Positions 1-11,656 of a stretch of 46,924 nt of DNA are shown here, piece after piece. The notes under the pieces are model-generated. The model made no database searches, was not told the DNA's origin, and saw nothing but the letters and a program-made list of their open reading frames with translations. Both the position numbers and the translations under genes were made by a program. The first letter of the stretch is position 1. The number at the start of each line of letters is the position of its first letter. The DNA is from Paulinella micropora. Lineage: Eukaryota > Cercozoa > Imbricatea > Euglyphida. The stretch is taken from assembly GCA_009731375.1 (NCBI GenBank), contig BJOX01000120.1, positions 728,269 through 775,192 of the forward strand. The letters run 5' to 3'.

Positions 1-318
1 ATAAGTCTAGATAAAGACAGGAGTGTTGAAGTGTATGACCCTTTAGCACTTTACGAGCCAACAGAAGACTTTCAACAATAAATGAAACAACTAATTGACC
101 GAAGTAATCCAGATAGTTATTTATTAATGAAGGTTAATCAAGTAAAACAACAATCAAACACCTCACACACGTGCGGTTGGCATAGTATGAGGTTTTTAAT
201 GGAGCGGGCGAACGGAAACCGGTTTAAGTTTGCCAGTGGATATACAGACTTAAAAGAAGAAGAAGAAGCGGAAAAATTAAAAGCACAGAATGGGTATGGC
301 TTTGACACCTATTTGTAA
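1..318 (+). pseudogene. Polinton/Maverick adenain-like cysteine protease, C-terminal fragment
   Basis: The frame is open from the window edge and is interrupted by an in-frame TAA at 79-81, directly followed by an ATG at 82. The segment after the stop carries QQSNTSHTCGWHSMRFL. The CG followed by an aromatic residue, with a Gln several residues before it, is the usual setting of the nucleophile Cys and oxyanion Gln in adenovirus-type (C5/Ulp1-like) proteases of Polintons, which mature capsid proteins. The catalytic His and acidic residue would lie upstream, outside the window. The stop codon suggests a decayed copy. The neighbouring minor capsid gene on the same strand supports the assignment, as does the polymerase beyond the gap. 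Confidence 0.6.
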
Positions 319-452
319 ATTCACACTCTCGCTACGCTTTTCGTGAATCTCCAACGTGTTGGAGATAATTTACAAACTTCATGAAAAAAATATATTAATA
401 ATATAGGAAACGATATTTAAAAACCGCACGAAAGTCGAAGACGAAAGTGCGG
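319..452 (+). other. Spacer with three small hairpins between protease and minor capsid genes
   Basis: ATTCAC at 319-324 pairs with GTGAAT at 343-348. CTCCAACGTGTTGGAG at 349-364 is a perfect palindrome. CCGCAC at 424-429 pairs with GTGCGG at 447-452 and encloses a small GTC/GAC stem. Such structures between tightly packed viral-type genes may mark transcript ends, but that is inference. Confidence 0.4.
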
Positions 453-465
453 AGTTTTGAATATC

Positions 466-1267
466 ATGGAGTATAAGGGAGGCCGTGCGACTGGTATCTA
501 TTACATAAATAGCAAAAACCGAATAACTGGTACAGACAGCGACTTTACACACGAAGTCAATATGAAGGGGTTAGACAATCCCACACATTGTAAAATATTA
601 CATATCTATGTGCCAAAGTCGTATTATTCAGTGGCTTCGCCATATAATACTTTTACATTATCCGAAGACGGGTATGAGGCTTTAATTACGATACCTGAAG
701 GAAGCTACACAATGAACAATTTAAAAAATAAACTGGCAGAGGTGCTAACCGCAGATAGCCCTAATAATTATACTTATGTGGTATCCAGTAATAATACAAA
801 CATAGAACCAGAAGATGGAAAATTAACATTCAGTGTGTCAGAGAATAAAGGAATTCAACCGCGCGGTTTATATTTGATGGTGATACACGTATTCACGAAG
901 TTATGGGGTTTGATAGAAATTCAACAGCCTTCTTCGTCAATAATAACCTAAGATCGCAGAATGTCATGATATTGACGGGCGAAAAAACATTGTATCTACA
1001 AAGCGATATGGTGGGGGAGGGTGATAACCACGTATTACAGGAGATATACACGGCGAATGAAATCCATTTGGAGCCATTATATACGACGGAAGTGGGTCTG
1101 AGTATGGTAAGAAATTATCAACCAGTTCAAATAATGTATATAGGTTTTATCTTACAGACGAAAACGATCAGGCTATAAATCTTAATGGGTTAGGTATTGT
1201 TATGACATTATTAATTTACAGGGAAACGAATTATTTTAATTTATTTACATCATTTTTCAATTGTTAA
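466..1267 (+). pseudogene. Polinton minor capsid (penton, single jelly-roll) protein, frameshifted
   Basis: The first reading frame starts at the ATG at 466, with YYINSKNRITGTDSDFTHEV and later VPKSYYSV, a pattern typical of Polinton minor capsid/penton proteins. The frame shifts near 860, where translation continues as FDGDTRIHEVMGFDRNS, and again near 1120, where it continues as YRFYLTDENDQAINLNG. That last segment matches the usual C-terminal strand pattern of this family (LTDE followed by a short loop, then inlnG). The protein would form capsid vertices. Two frameshifts in about 800 bp mean this copy is not functional as written, unless they are sequencing errors. An AT-rich spacer follows. 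Confidence 0.65.
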
Positions 1268-1377
1268 AGGTGAGGTAGTGATTTAAATATTTATTTTAAT
1301 ATTTAATTTTTTCTATATAAATATATTCTGGTGAATTAGTTAATTTTCACAACTTCCAAAAAAAACCTGAAAACAAA
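1268..1377 (+). promoter_or_regulatory. AT-rich spacer with TATA-like stretch before the next + strand ORF
   Basis: The segment is very A+T rich and contains TCTATATAAATATATTC about 60 bp before an ATG at 1378. It sits between two viral-type genes that read the same way, so a promoter is plausible. No experimental or family-specific motif supports this. Confidence 0.3.
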
Positions 1378-1465
1378 ATGCCCACACAACACGGAGGCGA
1401 ATTGGACTTTTCTAAAACTGACTACATCAGTGCTTTTTATCGTTTGAATAAGCTCGCCCCTCGTG
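1378..1465 (+). CDS. Start of an unidentified Polinton ORF, cut by assembly gap
   Basis: An ATG at 1378 opens a frame of 29 codons (MPTQHGGELDFSKTDYISAF and onward) that runs into the gap. Polintons often place the major capsid gene next to the minor capsid gene, so this could be the start of the major capsid protein. The visible part is too short to decide. Confidence 0.4.
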
Positions 1466-1475
1466 NNNNNNNNNN
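1466..1475. other. Assembly gap (10 N)
   Basis: Ten N bases. A round-number gap usually marks unknown size, so the + strand capsid genes and the - strand polymerase side need not be adjacent in the genome. Confidence 0.95.
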
Positions 1476-1496
1476 CTAGAAATGAAAGTACGCATG

Positions 1497-1880
1497 CTAC
1501 ATCACAAAATTTATCATCATCGATTGAAACTGATAACTCATTTTTTTCTTACACTCTTTACAAGGAGTTTCTATACATCCTTCGTCTGTAGCATTCGCTA
1601 TCTCTTCACCTACATTAGCCTTTATTTCGGTAATTCCAGTCTCTTTTAAATCAGTCGCTGTAAAAGGAGTGCTCTCTTCTTTGTCAATTACATTTTGTAA
1701 TGTAGAAGTTGAAGGAAGAATGACTTCTACATTATCCGCTATACCATGGGGTTTGTATTGCTCATAGAAAGAAACAATGTCAGGTTTAGTCCATTTAGTT
1801 GTTGGCTTTTTGACATCGCCATCAAGGTTCCATTTTTCAATTTCATTTAAGTAGTCCTGTTTGGTGCTCAGGTCAGTCAT
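1497..1880 (-). CDS. Hypothetical Polinton protein, 127 aa
   Basis: The ORF opens with MTDLSTKQDYLNEIEKWNLD, is acidic and Thr/Glu rich in the middle, and ends with a small Cys cluster (CIETPCKECKKK). The Cys cluster is C-x4-C-x2-C, an incomplete zinc-like pattern. I do not recognise the family. It lies 45 bp downstream of the ExoX-like ORF on the same strand and has an AT-rich leader with TATATATAAG just before the start codon, which suggests its own promoter within the element. Confidence 0.5.
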   Translation of the reverse strand: MTDLSTKQDYLNEIEKWNLDGDVKKPTTKWTKPDIVSFYEQYKPHGIADNVEVILPSTSTLQNVIDKEESTPFTATDLKETGITEIKANVGEEIANATDEGCIETPCKECKKKMSYQFQSMMINFVM

Positions 1881-1925
1881 CTTATATATACAAAGATTTT
1901 AAAAAAATCTTTTAGCACAATATCA

Positions 1926-2213
1926 TTACAAATATTTTTTTACTTCACTTTTAATGTCTGTAAATTTCTCAAACCACGGCTGACGGATAACCCATTCCAA
2001 ATATGGCTTTTCAATAACCGCTACATCTTGAATTTTCTTCCCGCGATATTTACCAAATGGAAAAGTATCCTTTGGTTTTGATGAATTACTATTCTCAATT
2101 TCCTTTATTTGGTCTTGAATTACCTTTTGAATATCTTTCAATGTGAAGGTTTCATTTTTTGTTTCAATTGAAAGTTTTTCAAACTTCTCGCATAGTCTGG
2201 TGAGGGTGGTCAT
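1926..2213 (-). CDS. Small protein with ExoX-C-like (DUF3820-type) domain, 95 aa
   Basis: Residues about 50-85 carry FPFGKYRGKKIQDV followed by KPYLEWVIRQPW. The FGKYRGK and YLxW signature is that of the domain found at the C-terminus of exonuclease X-like proteins and in many small phage and giant-virus proteins. The N-terminal half is a predicted helix rich in Glu and Lys. Its role in Polintons is unknown; nucleic-acid binding is a reasonable guess. The start codon lies 2 bp from the palindrome GTCTATATAGAC (2216-2227), a probable promoter element. It follows the polymerase on the same strand. Confidence 0.65.
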   Translation of the reverse strand: MTTLTRLCEKFEKLSIETKNETFTLKDIQKVIQDQIKEIENSNSSKPKDTFPFGKYRGKKIQDVAVIEKPYLEWVIRQPWFEKFTDIKSEVKKYL

Positions 2214-2215
2214 GG

Positions 2216-2227
2216 GTCTATATAGAC
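2216..2227 (-). promoter_or_regulatory. Candidate Polinton promoter palindrome GTCTATATAGAC
   Basis: A perfect 12-bp palindrome immediately upstream of the ExoX-C-like ORF. The same core, TCTATATAGAC, occurs at 16957-16967 upstream of the polymerase start, also on the - strand side. Two occurrences, both upstream of genes of this element, make a promoter plausible. Confidence 0.4.
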
Positions 2228-2277
2228 TGGTAAAAAGATTTTATTGAAAAAAATTAATTACCTTTTTACTTTTGCCT

Positions 2278-4776
2278 TTAAAATCCGTAAGGCAGTGTAG
2301 AGATATGGTTCTCTTTAATCGGCTGTATTACTCTTTTTGTGTAAGTAAATGAGAATATCTTTTTCAAATGTTCGGAGGTAATCGTTTTGTCTTTTTTGTT
2401 CCTCGTAATTTTGCTGTGGTTGTGTATTGCTACATTTCCATTCTCAGCCACATTCTTTGCTATGTGCTTTTCTCCTTCTGTCTCCAATAATGCTTCTAAT
2501 TCCTCATATGCTTTTTTTTGATAGTTCTTCGTCCTTTATTCCAAGACCATTACTTATCACACTAAACATATTTACCAAGTTCAGTTTCCTGCAAGTGTCG
2601 TAGTTCATAGAAAAGCCTTTCAGTTTCATTTTTGTTGTGCCGTCGTTTAGTATGTAGCCGTAGGACTTAGGCCCCGAGCCCACAAATGTAGTTATCTTTC
2701 TGCTTACTTTTGTCTTTTTGTCTATTAGTTCGTCTGTCCATTGTCCTAATAAGTCACCTGTCGGTATTGTTGTCTGTCCTTGTTTTTCATCAACTGAATA
2801 TATTATGCTGTCTGTGTCGTGATATAATACCCTGTCTCCCAATCTATCCATCATATCATACAATCTCATTTGTGCGTGTGCTGTTGTGAATAAAGCCACA
2901 CATATGTTTGTGTTGTAAGGGTCTGACACTTTTTCGGGGTGTAGATTGTAGGATAGTTCAAGGCATTCTTTATTTATCATATTGATTGAGATTTCGTTTA
3001 TGTCTTTGTCATTTAGTATTTTGTATAATTCTGCCTCACTCCTGACGATTGTCGTCTGTGTCTTGTAGCTTTGTTGTCCAAACTTTCCCCACAGAGAATT
3101 CAGACATAACTTTGCGACTGCCCTCCTTCCTTCATTCTTTTCTATTTTGCTTTTGTCCAACTTAATACCCATCTTTTCCTCATAGTCCTTTATGTAATTG
3201 TCTTTTTGTTCCTGCGTTTCCACATTTGACGGGTAGCCACTTGCCTCTTGCTTTACTTGTAGAAAGGTTCTTATGTAGTCTTTGAATAGGGTTGTTGTTG
3301 GTTGTTCCCAGTGCCACACCTTATAAACTTTAATGATATTATAAAACCTTTTTCCATTGCTTTATAAATGAGTGGTGTTGCCCAAGTGCCTGTGAGTGCC
3401 CTCTCTGTGTCGTCGTGCTGGCATTTGTCCTGTAAGTTTTCCTTTCCACACTTATTACATAAATAATACATCATCTTTCTTCTATCTTGACAGGGTAGGA
3501 CAGGGTGAATTAGTCCCCTCGGCGGAATCATTTTAACTTTGGCTAATCCAAATGCTGTCTTTTGATTTAACATTTGTAATGCCTTGTCTGCCTTAATTAC
3601 TTTATGATGTCCGAGAGGGTAGGGGTCATAAAACATAACAGACGGATAGAGGGAGCATATGTCTATGTATTTGGCGTATTGTTGTTCATTCATTGCCCTC
3701 ATATAAAGATAGAGCATTTGTCCTTCCCTCAAACATCGCGTGTCGTGGGTTAATTGTCTCTTGCTCCATTAATGTCTCTTCTATGTTCCTTTTGAATTCC
3801 TGCTTTACTCTTATTCTGTTCCACTTACAACCCCATATTGTTATTAAATTATTCACTTCCTCGTGTTGCTTTATTAAAGTTTCCCGTCGTTTTGTTTCCT
3901 TGTATAATTGTCCAAATGTCTTATTAACAGATTGCTCTTTATTAATTTGATTGCCGTCATAACACTCAGGACAGCCGTGCCAGTAGCACCCGTGAAACTC
4001 ATATGCCGTTTTTGTCTTCGGGTCATATCCGTCTAAGTATGCTTTACCTGCACCTTTTAAATATATCATTTTTTCTTTTCCATTTAATCCGTGCTGTATG
4101 GTTGTATTGTCTTTCTTCTCTCTGTATGATAGCCACTCCACACACATACGGCTCGTTTTTGCTTTGTCTGTTCTGTGTGTTGGTATGCTATGCTATCTGT
4201 CGGCATATAGATTGCTTTACATAATGCCATACAGGTAGATGCGATAGTTGTGCATTGGAATGAAATTCTAGAAAGCCCTCTCTAAATTTCATACGTCCCC
4301 TTCTCAATATATCCACATCACTATGACAGTATGCTTCCATTTCTTTTTTGAAATCAAACAATTTGTCCTTCTGTTCTTCATACCATTTCAGAAATTCTTG
4401 TCGTTTATGTTTTGAAAATGTGTTGTAGCAGTAATAGTCCTTGTCTGGTATTGCCCCTACATAATTTTGATTTGCCTCAGTATTGAAGAAGTGAGGGAAA
4501 AATCCTTTCTTTAATTCATCTAAACCAAAGGTTTCAGGGAAATCAGATAGAGGCATAGTTACGAAAGAAAGACTATCAATAAATCTAATCTTACCCACAG
4601 CCATCATCATAATCTTACCCCCTTGATATATGACAAATGGTGAAATGCCTTTTTCTATTAATCACTTAGCACGAATTGACAATCATAACCCCTCGCATTA
4701 TGTGCTATGAATGTGAAGTCCTTGTGTTGATTGCCAAATGCCCAATTACAAAACTCGTCTATGCTTTTGTGTATAA
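2278..4776 (-). pseudogene. polB: Polinton protein-primed DNA polymerase B, middle and C-terminal part, frameshifted
   Basis: Reading leftwards on the - strand, the segments show ExoII (FIAHNARGYDCQF, 4776-4658), ExoIII (EAYCHSDVDILRRG, within 4610-4188), a TPR-type insert (GCYWHGCPECY, 4147-3686), polymerase motif A (DICSLYPSVMFYDPYPLG, 3732-3271), motif B (KLCLNSLWGKFG) and motif C (YHDTDSIIYS) in 3319-2504. The tail TYTKRVI and TLPYG ends at 2278. This is the protein-primed family B polymerase of Polintons, which copies the element's own DNA. Frame changes near 4658, 4190, 3710, 3300 and 2500 break it into at least six pieces. The right end joins an LTR at 4777. The remaining N-terminal part is at 15374-16913. 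Confidence 0.85.
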
Positions 4777-5015
4777 TGTAATGCCCCCAACGATAGCTCG
4801 AAAAAAAGTCGGTAATACAACCAAACACAGTCCTCAAGAATGAGAATGATGTCTCGTTGTATTAGCTCAGTGAAGCCAAAAAAGGAAAACGGCAACAGAC
4901 CAGGAATAAAATGGCATCAGGTCCAATCCGGACAAATAATACTGAAAAACAAGCTGGTGCACCTGTCACCAGGAAAAGGTACTTTTTACCGGCTATCCGG
5001 GGGGTGATGCCTACA
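4777..5015 (-). repeat. 3' LTR of gypsy copy 1 (239 bp)
   Basis: On the + strand it begins TGTAATGCCCCCAACG and ends GGTGATGCCTACA. It differs from the 5' LTR (15137-15373) by two 1-bp length changes in A runs and two substitutions. The purine-rich AAAATCGGGAGGGGGTAC, on the sense strand directly upstream, is the likely polypurine tract. Confidence 0.92.
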
Positions 5016-5859
5016 GTACCCCCTCCCGATTTTATGACGGAAATAGCATTTTCGTCATACACCTTCTGATTTCTTTCTGCAAATAGTATGCGCTATGGAG
5101 TCATGCCACACAGCGCATCGACCCACGGATAGACGCTAAAAGACGATAAATATATCCTCATACGGCACGTCAAAGCGGATTCTCTAGCCTTTCTTGTAAA
5201 TTTTGAACTCCTTCCCCTCAATTTTTTTTTTTTTTTTTTTTTTTTTTCGGCAGTATGTCAAGAACAAACGTACAATTAATAAAAAAATACAAGCAACGTG
5301 GTGCTGTAGTACGATTCCCCCTTTGATCTCCTTCTTCTTCTTATCATTATCATTATTATTATTATTATTCACAGGGAGATCGTAAGTACATTGTCTTTTT
5401 TAATGACATACCCTTGTATAAGGCGGATATCCTATGATATAGTATTAGGGGGCCAGTCCTAATAGCTATATCCGAAGTCGAGGTGTATGTACCCGACCCT
5501 GCGATATACCGACACAAGTAGAGATTGACCGTGCTCAGGTACGACAGTATATAATCTATCGTAAAAAATAATTTAATGAAAGTTTCAGAGAACATTTCAT
5601 TTTCGAGAACATCATCCCAGGACTTGGAAAGGGTCATACCCGGGAACACCATCGCTCAATACACTAGCGATCCCCGTATACGGTGTAGTATCATCGTCGA
5701 TCGACCTTTCGCACTCGTATGTTGCGATCGAATGCCAAGTTATATCACTGAGTCTTTTTAATATTCATATTGATAACTGATGATGCATGATCAAATCATG
5801 ATACGCCGTGGGCAATCAATCAGTTTATTTGAGACGCATAAAGAAAAATAGTTTCTTTG
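5016..5859 (-). other. Gypsy copy 1 region between pol and 3' LTR, with a conserved 95-codon ORF
   Basis: About 0.84 kb of internal sequence, also present in copy 2. It holds a run of about 27 T at 5221-5247 (only about 9 T in copy 2), an ATT repeat, and a 95-codon ORF on the - strand (5652-5365). That ORF starts MVFPGMTLSKSWDDVLE, and only one residue differs in copy 2. I do not recognise the ORF; it may be an accessory protein or chance. Confidence 0.6.
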
Positions 5860-8800
5860 TCACTGCCTTCGTCGTCTGGCGCGGATTTCTTTGCCTGGTG
5901 GAGGACCACCAACAAAAGTCAGATCGAACTTTGACTGTTCGAGAATGTCCCAGATCTTATTAGGGATTCCGCCCAACGATAATTCAAAAGGGACATCAAG
6001 CACTCCTCTTGGCAGTGTCTGAATGGTCCACGCAGTGTAATCCTTGTCTCTGGGAGTAATTGTATCATCCCATGTCTCGAGACTTTTTGCGTCTTTATAT
6101 ACTGGCAGATAATGTCTTGCCTTTGGATCCTCAACCGGGTCCATACTTCTCCAGAACTGGAGTATCGGTTGTACTATCTTTGCGGCTGATGATATTTTGA
6201 GTGTCCGTGTGACACGCATCTGTCGTGGGACCGCCACGACCCGCATCAAGTATAAGTCTGAGAGAGTGTCATCAGCGACATGTTGTTCCGCTGGTCTCAT
6301 CAGATAGAAAACATTTTTCACCCATGCGATGGTTGCTATCGCATCGCCTTCCTTCCATCGCTCATGGACAATCTCAACGTTGCCCGCGTTTGGGTCAGTG
6401 TCCGTCCCCTCCTCCTCCTGGTGGACGTCCTTTGATCTCATCGACCTCATCGCCTTCCTCGGTTGGTCGTTGATAAGATCATTCCGCGCTCTCCTTAGCT
6501 GCGCCTCTGTGATCTTCTCCTTCTTTCCGCTATGCTCTCGCGGAGACTTGGACTGAGTCCCCACCGCGCTTATGCGGTCAGTCTTCTCCTTGCTGTCCAC
6601 CTCACTCTCCTCCTTCTCAGCTATCGGTGCCCGATAAGCATCGTCTTGGTCTATGCCAGCCTCCTTGTGGATGGGCGGCACCTCTTTGAAATCATCCTTC
6701 ATCCGTTTTAACGCCTCCTCAACGGATTCATCTTCCAGTAAGAAGGGATCATACTTAATCAGCCTTCTTACATTCACAATTTGCACCTTCCCTCTACCCC
6801 TGATCTTGTAATTCAGAGGTCCCGTCTGTTCCATAATCTGATAAGGTCCTTTCCAGTGAGTGAACAGCTTAGAGCTGACTCCCTTCGGGACTTGAGGATG
6901 GTACAATAGTACAATATCCCCGACCTGGAACTTGATCTGATCCAAGTGCGCTTGTCGCACCCCTTCAGCATCAGTCTTTCGGCGCTCCGCCTCTCTATGC
7001 GCCCTGACTATTTGTTCCGCCTCCATCTTCACTCTAAGTCTCATCCCAAACAACTCATCCGCATCCGCCCAAGTGTCTTTTGGGTGAAGGAGCGAAGTCG
7101 GGATATCAGGCTCACGCCCATATACTAACTGATATGGCGAGATTGAGCTCTTCGAGCCTCCTAACGCCGTAGAGGGTAGACAGTTCATTGCAAACGCAAA
7201 TGATGGTGCTGCCTCGACCCATGCTCTTTGATTCTCCTTCTTCGTGCAATACATCTTTAGCGAGGCTTTGAGGGGTCTGTGTACCCGCTCGATTTTCCCA
7301 TTTGCTCGCGGGTTATAGGCAGTAACATATTGCCATTTCATCCCGTAATACTTAGATAGTTTGTCGATGACCTCGTTATTAAAGTCCGAGCCTCGATCAG
7401 AACATATCTTTCTTGGTACTCCGATCTGTGAGATGATCCTATCGATCAGCGCCTCGGCCGTCGTCTTGCCGGTAACGTCTTTGACAGGGATGATCCACAC
7501 ATAGTTGGTGGCTCTGTCAATAGCCGTAAGGAGGTATTTGTAACCATCCTTCGATTCTGGGAAAGGTCCCACATGATCAATGTGTATAAACTCAAACATC
7601 CCCGCATGAAGAGGAAATTCGCCAATCAGGCCGAAATTTGCCTTCAGTGGTGTTTTGTTTATCTTGCACGGGATGCATGCATCCACCGCCTGATCTATCT
7701 CCTCCTTCATCTTCTTCCACCAGAATCGCCTCGCTACGAACATATGAGTTCGTTGTCGACCCGGATGCGCCAAAAGTGGGCAATTGTGGGCTGCGACAAA
7801 TATAAATCGTCTCAGACTCTCCGGTACCCAAAGGGTCCATTTGTCCGGCTGTGACGCATAGCGACCGTGAAGGCCCTTGTACCACAGTAGACCATCTCTC
7901 CATCCCATCTCCTTCATCTGATCTTTGATCGCTTTCGTCATCCGTAGCGTGTATCAGTTCTTTAAACTCCGGATCTTGAGCCTGTTGTTGCCTCCATGCG
8001 GTAGGCGAGGCTATATGGATAGTACCATCTTCTAGCCGTACCCCGATTCTTTCCGGGTCATCGTCTAGGTCACTTCTCCGCTCTTGAGGAGGCTCCGCAT
8101 AAACTTCCTGCGTCTCCTCTTCCTCTCTTATGTTCGCCTTCGCATTCTCATATACCTCATAGGACCACTCAGCGTCCTCCTGGGTATGTAGCTCACAACA
8201 TATCCCGTGATCCGGGCCTTGTGGACTGTACCGTAGACCTGTGCGGTCATATCGGACTCCACTCGCCATCTCCATCGCCTCAATGTGGCTGACCTCATAC
8301 ACCTTGTCAGTGGACAAGTCTTCCATCTCCACCGTGGACACCAACGCCGATACTTCTGAGTTAAACTCTAGCCTAGAGAGGCTATCAGCGACCACATTTC
8401 GCTTTCCCGGTAGATGGACCATTGTAAAATCGAAACAAGACAAGAACGCTTGCCACCGCGCCAGCCGTCCCGTCTGTTCATGATTCATCAACCATAACAG
8501 GTTATGATGATCAGTTCTGACAGTAAATTGAGGTCCTCCCCACAAATACTCTCTGAGCCTCTTGAGGGCCCATACTACCGCCAACGCCTCTCTTTGCCTT
8601 GTGCAATAGTTTCTCTCCGCCGCACACAACTTCCTACTAATAAACATGATTGGGCGTAATTTCTTCTCCTCATCCTCTTGTTGTAATACAGCCCCAATCG
8701 CAAACTTAGATGCGTCTGTATCGACTACGAATTGTTTCGTAAAGTCGGGCATCGTTAACACCAGTCCTCCGTCTTTCGGGTCTTTGTAAATGAGATCTTT

Positions 8801-11653
8801 GAGCGCATGAAACGCTTGCAAAGCCTCTTCGTCCCACTTCTCAAAGTCTCCAAAATCTATCATTTTCTCCACTTTAGCCCGTGTTGCACCCCAATCGGGT
8901 ATAAACTGGCTATAGTATTGCGCCATCGCAAGGAATGAGTGCAATTCAGTGCGGTTCTTCGGTATCGGTCGATTCATAATCTCCTCCCTCTTCTCTTTGG
9001 ATATCGAGACTCGATTATGGGAGATCTCGTACCCTAAGTATGTCACACTCGTCTTGGCAAGTTGACACTTCTTTAGATTGCACTTCAGGCCAAAAGCTCC
9101 GATGCGCCTGAATATATCGGACAAATGATCGATATGCTCCTCCATTGTGTTAGAGTATACGATAATGTCATCGATATAGCAAAATGCATATTCTCCCGCC
9201 TTCTGTCCCCGCCTTCTCATAAAGCCACCGTCAGACAAATCATCGTACTGACTGCTCAACATCTTCTGCATCGCCTTCTGGAAAAGTCCTGGGGCTTGCT
9301 TGAGGCCCATCGGAAGCACTTTCCATTGGTATATTTCCATACCCACCACAAACGCCGTCAGCCATCTGGACTTTTCCTCCAGTGGTATCTGCCAGAAGCC
9401 ATTCTTAAGGTCAATGACCGAATAGAATTTTGCATTCCGCAGTACTCTCCTTCCTTCTTCTAATGTCGGGAGAGGATTTCTCTCTTCCTCCAGCACCTTG
9501 TTAACACGAGCATAGTTAACTGTCAGGCGCCATTCTCCTCCTGGCTTCGGCACTATTCTCGGTTGTGAGACTATTGAGGATGTTGATCTCTCAATAAAGT
9601 CCTCATTGAGCAGCTGTCTTGCTAGCTCCTCCGCTATCTTCGCCTCATGTATACTCAAATTCGCCCTTCGTGGTGCCGGTGACGGCTCCGCACCCGGTAT
9701 TTTGTAAATAACCGCAGTGAAATCTTCAGGCTTGACACCACCTGCATGTGGAGGGTCAAAAATTTCCTTGTTCGCCTCTAATTTGGCTTTTAAAAGCTCC
9801 TTCTCCTTCTCCGTGCCTACTCCTTCTTCCAATATTTTCCGCGCCGCCTCTTGAAAATCTTCATCAGACATCTGCTTATGCTGCTTGAGGGGTTGTCTGT
9901 GCTCCTCCAAGCCTAAGTCCTCTTCCGAGACATCATCTAGGCCCGTCTTTTCATACGTGACCGTGTCCGGCTCATCATCTTTACCAAGCTCCACCAGCAT
10001 GTCAATGAGTCTCGCGTATTGCAAAGGAGCTTTACGGGTGTAAAAACCATCAAAGCATGTGAATGCTTGCGGTATCAATTTCAACTTGTCGAGGTCTCTG
10101 AGCTTCCGCTTGTATGCACTGCTCTGCTCACGAGTTCCCATACGACAAGCCACCACTAGCTGTTGCTTGCGAGAGGGTACCGGTATAGGATGATCAATAA
10201 GCCGGTCCCTTATTTCCTGCGCCCATATCGCCTTCTCATTATATGGCAGGATAATAGTATACGGCTTATTATTTTCGAATAAAGTCCGTAAGCATTTCTT
10301 CACTTCAGACAGTGAACGCGGCCACGTGGGCTCGTCACCCCAGAAATCAGTAATAAAACTTTTAATAGTTTCTGGTGGAGTATCCGGGATTCGCCCCGTT
10401 CTCCTTGGTACAAACGCCTCCCTTTTTTCTTCTCCTACTTTCGCATGGAAACAGTATCCGTTAGTAATATGGACATCTGTTCCTACTCCTTCCGCGAATC
10501 TCGCCAACGACGGGCTTCTTTGTGCGACACATATAATCTCCTCCTTTCGCTTCTCGATTAAGTCATCAATAGACTTTTTGTCCCAATGGCATGTCGGAAC
10601 TGTGACAGTGCACACTTGGGATTCCCAATTGTCGGTCCAGGACAGTTCATCCGGTCTTACGACATGGGGGTGAACGTACACCTCAAGTGCCTCATGTGCG
10701 ATGGCCATCTTTTTGTGATCCGTCGCTAGACTCAGCTCATAAGCCTCATAAGAGTCAGTAGCGTTGAAGGGATCAATATCGTTCTCTTCTCCTCTTTTTA
10801 CTCCATATATCACTCGCCGTGCGGCGCAATCAATCACAGCCCCCATCGTAGCCAATTGGTCATACGATAGTAATATTGACCCGTGGTAACCGGGGACGAC
10901 ATAGAGGTCCATACGGTATACTCGTGCGGATTTCAATTTAAAGGTCAGTGTGATGATTCCCGTGATATCCGTCCGGCTGCTCACTCCTTTGAGAGTGCCC
11001 GTTGACTTTTTCATATTTCCGTCCACCCAGTCCCGGTATCGATTAAAAAACTTCCTGCCGACAATATTAATATTCGCCATCGTATCATTACCAACTTTTA
11101 ATATTGTCTTCAATGTTTCACAATAAAGTTCCGTATAACACAGAGCATCGGGCCTGTGTATATTGGCTGCGAGAACAAGAACTTTACGTTCCAAATTTTG
11201 GAGTCTTGTCTCTAAGTTTTTCAACTCCTCCTTCTTCTCCTCCTGCTTCACCTCATTAACATTTTTATTATTCTGCGGTACTGGTGCGTTTACTATTTGA
11301 GCGACATTGTCTTGTGGTACTTGAGTACACACATTGTCTTTTTGCTCGCCACCCGCCGCGACCGTAGACATTGAGTCTGTTCGTGGTTGTTTGCTTGGCC
11401 GAGGCGATACGTCTGCCATTGGCCTCCTCGCCTCCATCGCAAGTCTCGCCTTCCTATTTGCATCAGTTATCATTGGTAACCGTGCTGTATGAACGGGTAT
11501 GAGACTACCTTGGGGCTGCAGTCTCTGTGTACCCACATCTTTGTTTTCACATAGAGGAAGCGTTGGCCCAGTCTGCACAACAGCATTAGAAAGCACTGTG
11601 ACTTTAGGGTTAAACTTCACAGTCTTCTCCTTCCTCTCTTCTTCCCCCTCCAG
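5860..11653 (-). pseudogene. pol: Gypsy copy 1 pol: protease, RT, RNase H, integrase; frameshifted before integrase
   Basis: Pol follows gag in the same frame after one UGA. A retropepsin-like segment shows VGNDTMANINIVG and later LLSYDQLATMGAVID; the usual DTGA/DSGA is DTMA here. RT has SVIDLKNGFWQIPL, the LPMGLKQAPGLFQ segment and catalytic YIDDIIVYS. RNase H has FVVDTDASKFAIGAVL and VRTDHHNLLWLM. Integrase has an HHCC finger (HPGRQRTH, then CIPCK), the DDE residues in HIDHVG, CSDRGSDF and NGKIERVHR, and a GPY/F module (HWKGPYQI). Near 7946, 22 bases of copy 2 are replaced by two, a net loss of 20 bp that shifts the frame between RNase H and integrase. Gag-pol polyprotein would be cleaved by the protease in virus-like particles. 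Confidence 0.9.
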
Positions 11654-11656
11654 TCA
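11654..11656 (-). promoter_or_regulatory. Gag-pol UGA codon, candidate translational readthrough site
   Basis: Gag ends ...GTG GAA TGA and the next codons are CTG GAG GGG. There is no other stop before the pol frame, and gag and pol share one frame. UGA followed by CU is a known leaky context, so pol is probably made by stop-codon readthrough rather than by frameshifting. Confidence 0.55.

Noticed and set aside
6225-10673. Plus-strand frames of 60-115 codons within the gypsy element
   Set aside because: They are antisense shadows of pol and recur identically in copy 2 for that reason alone.
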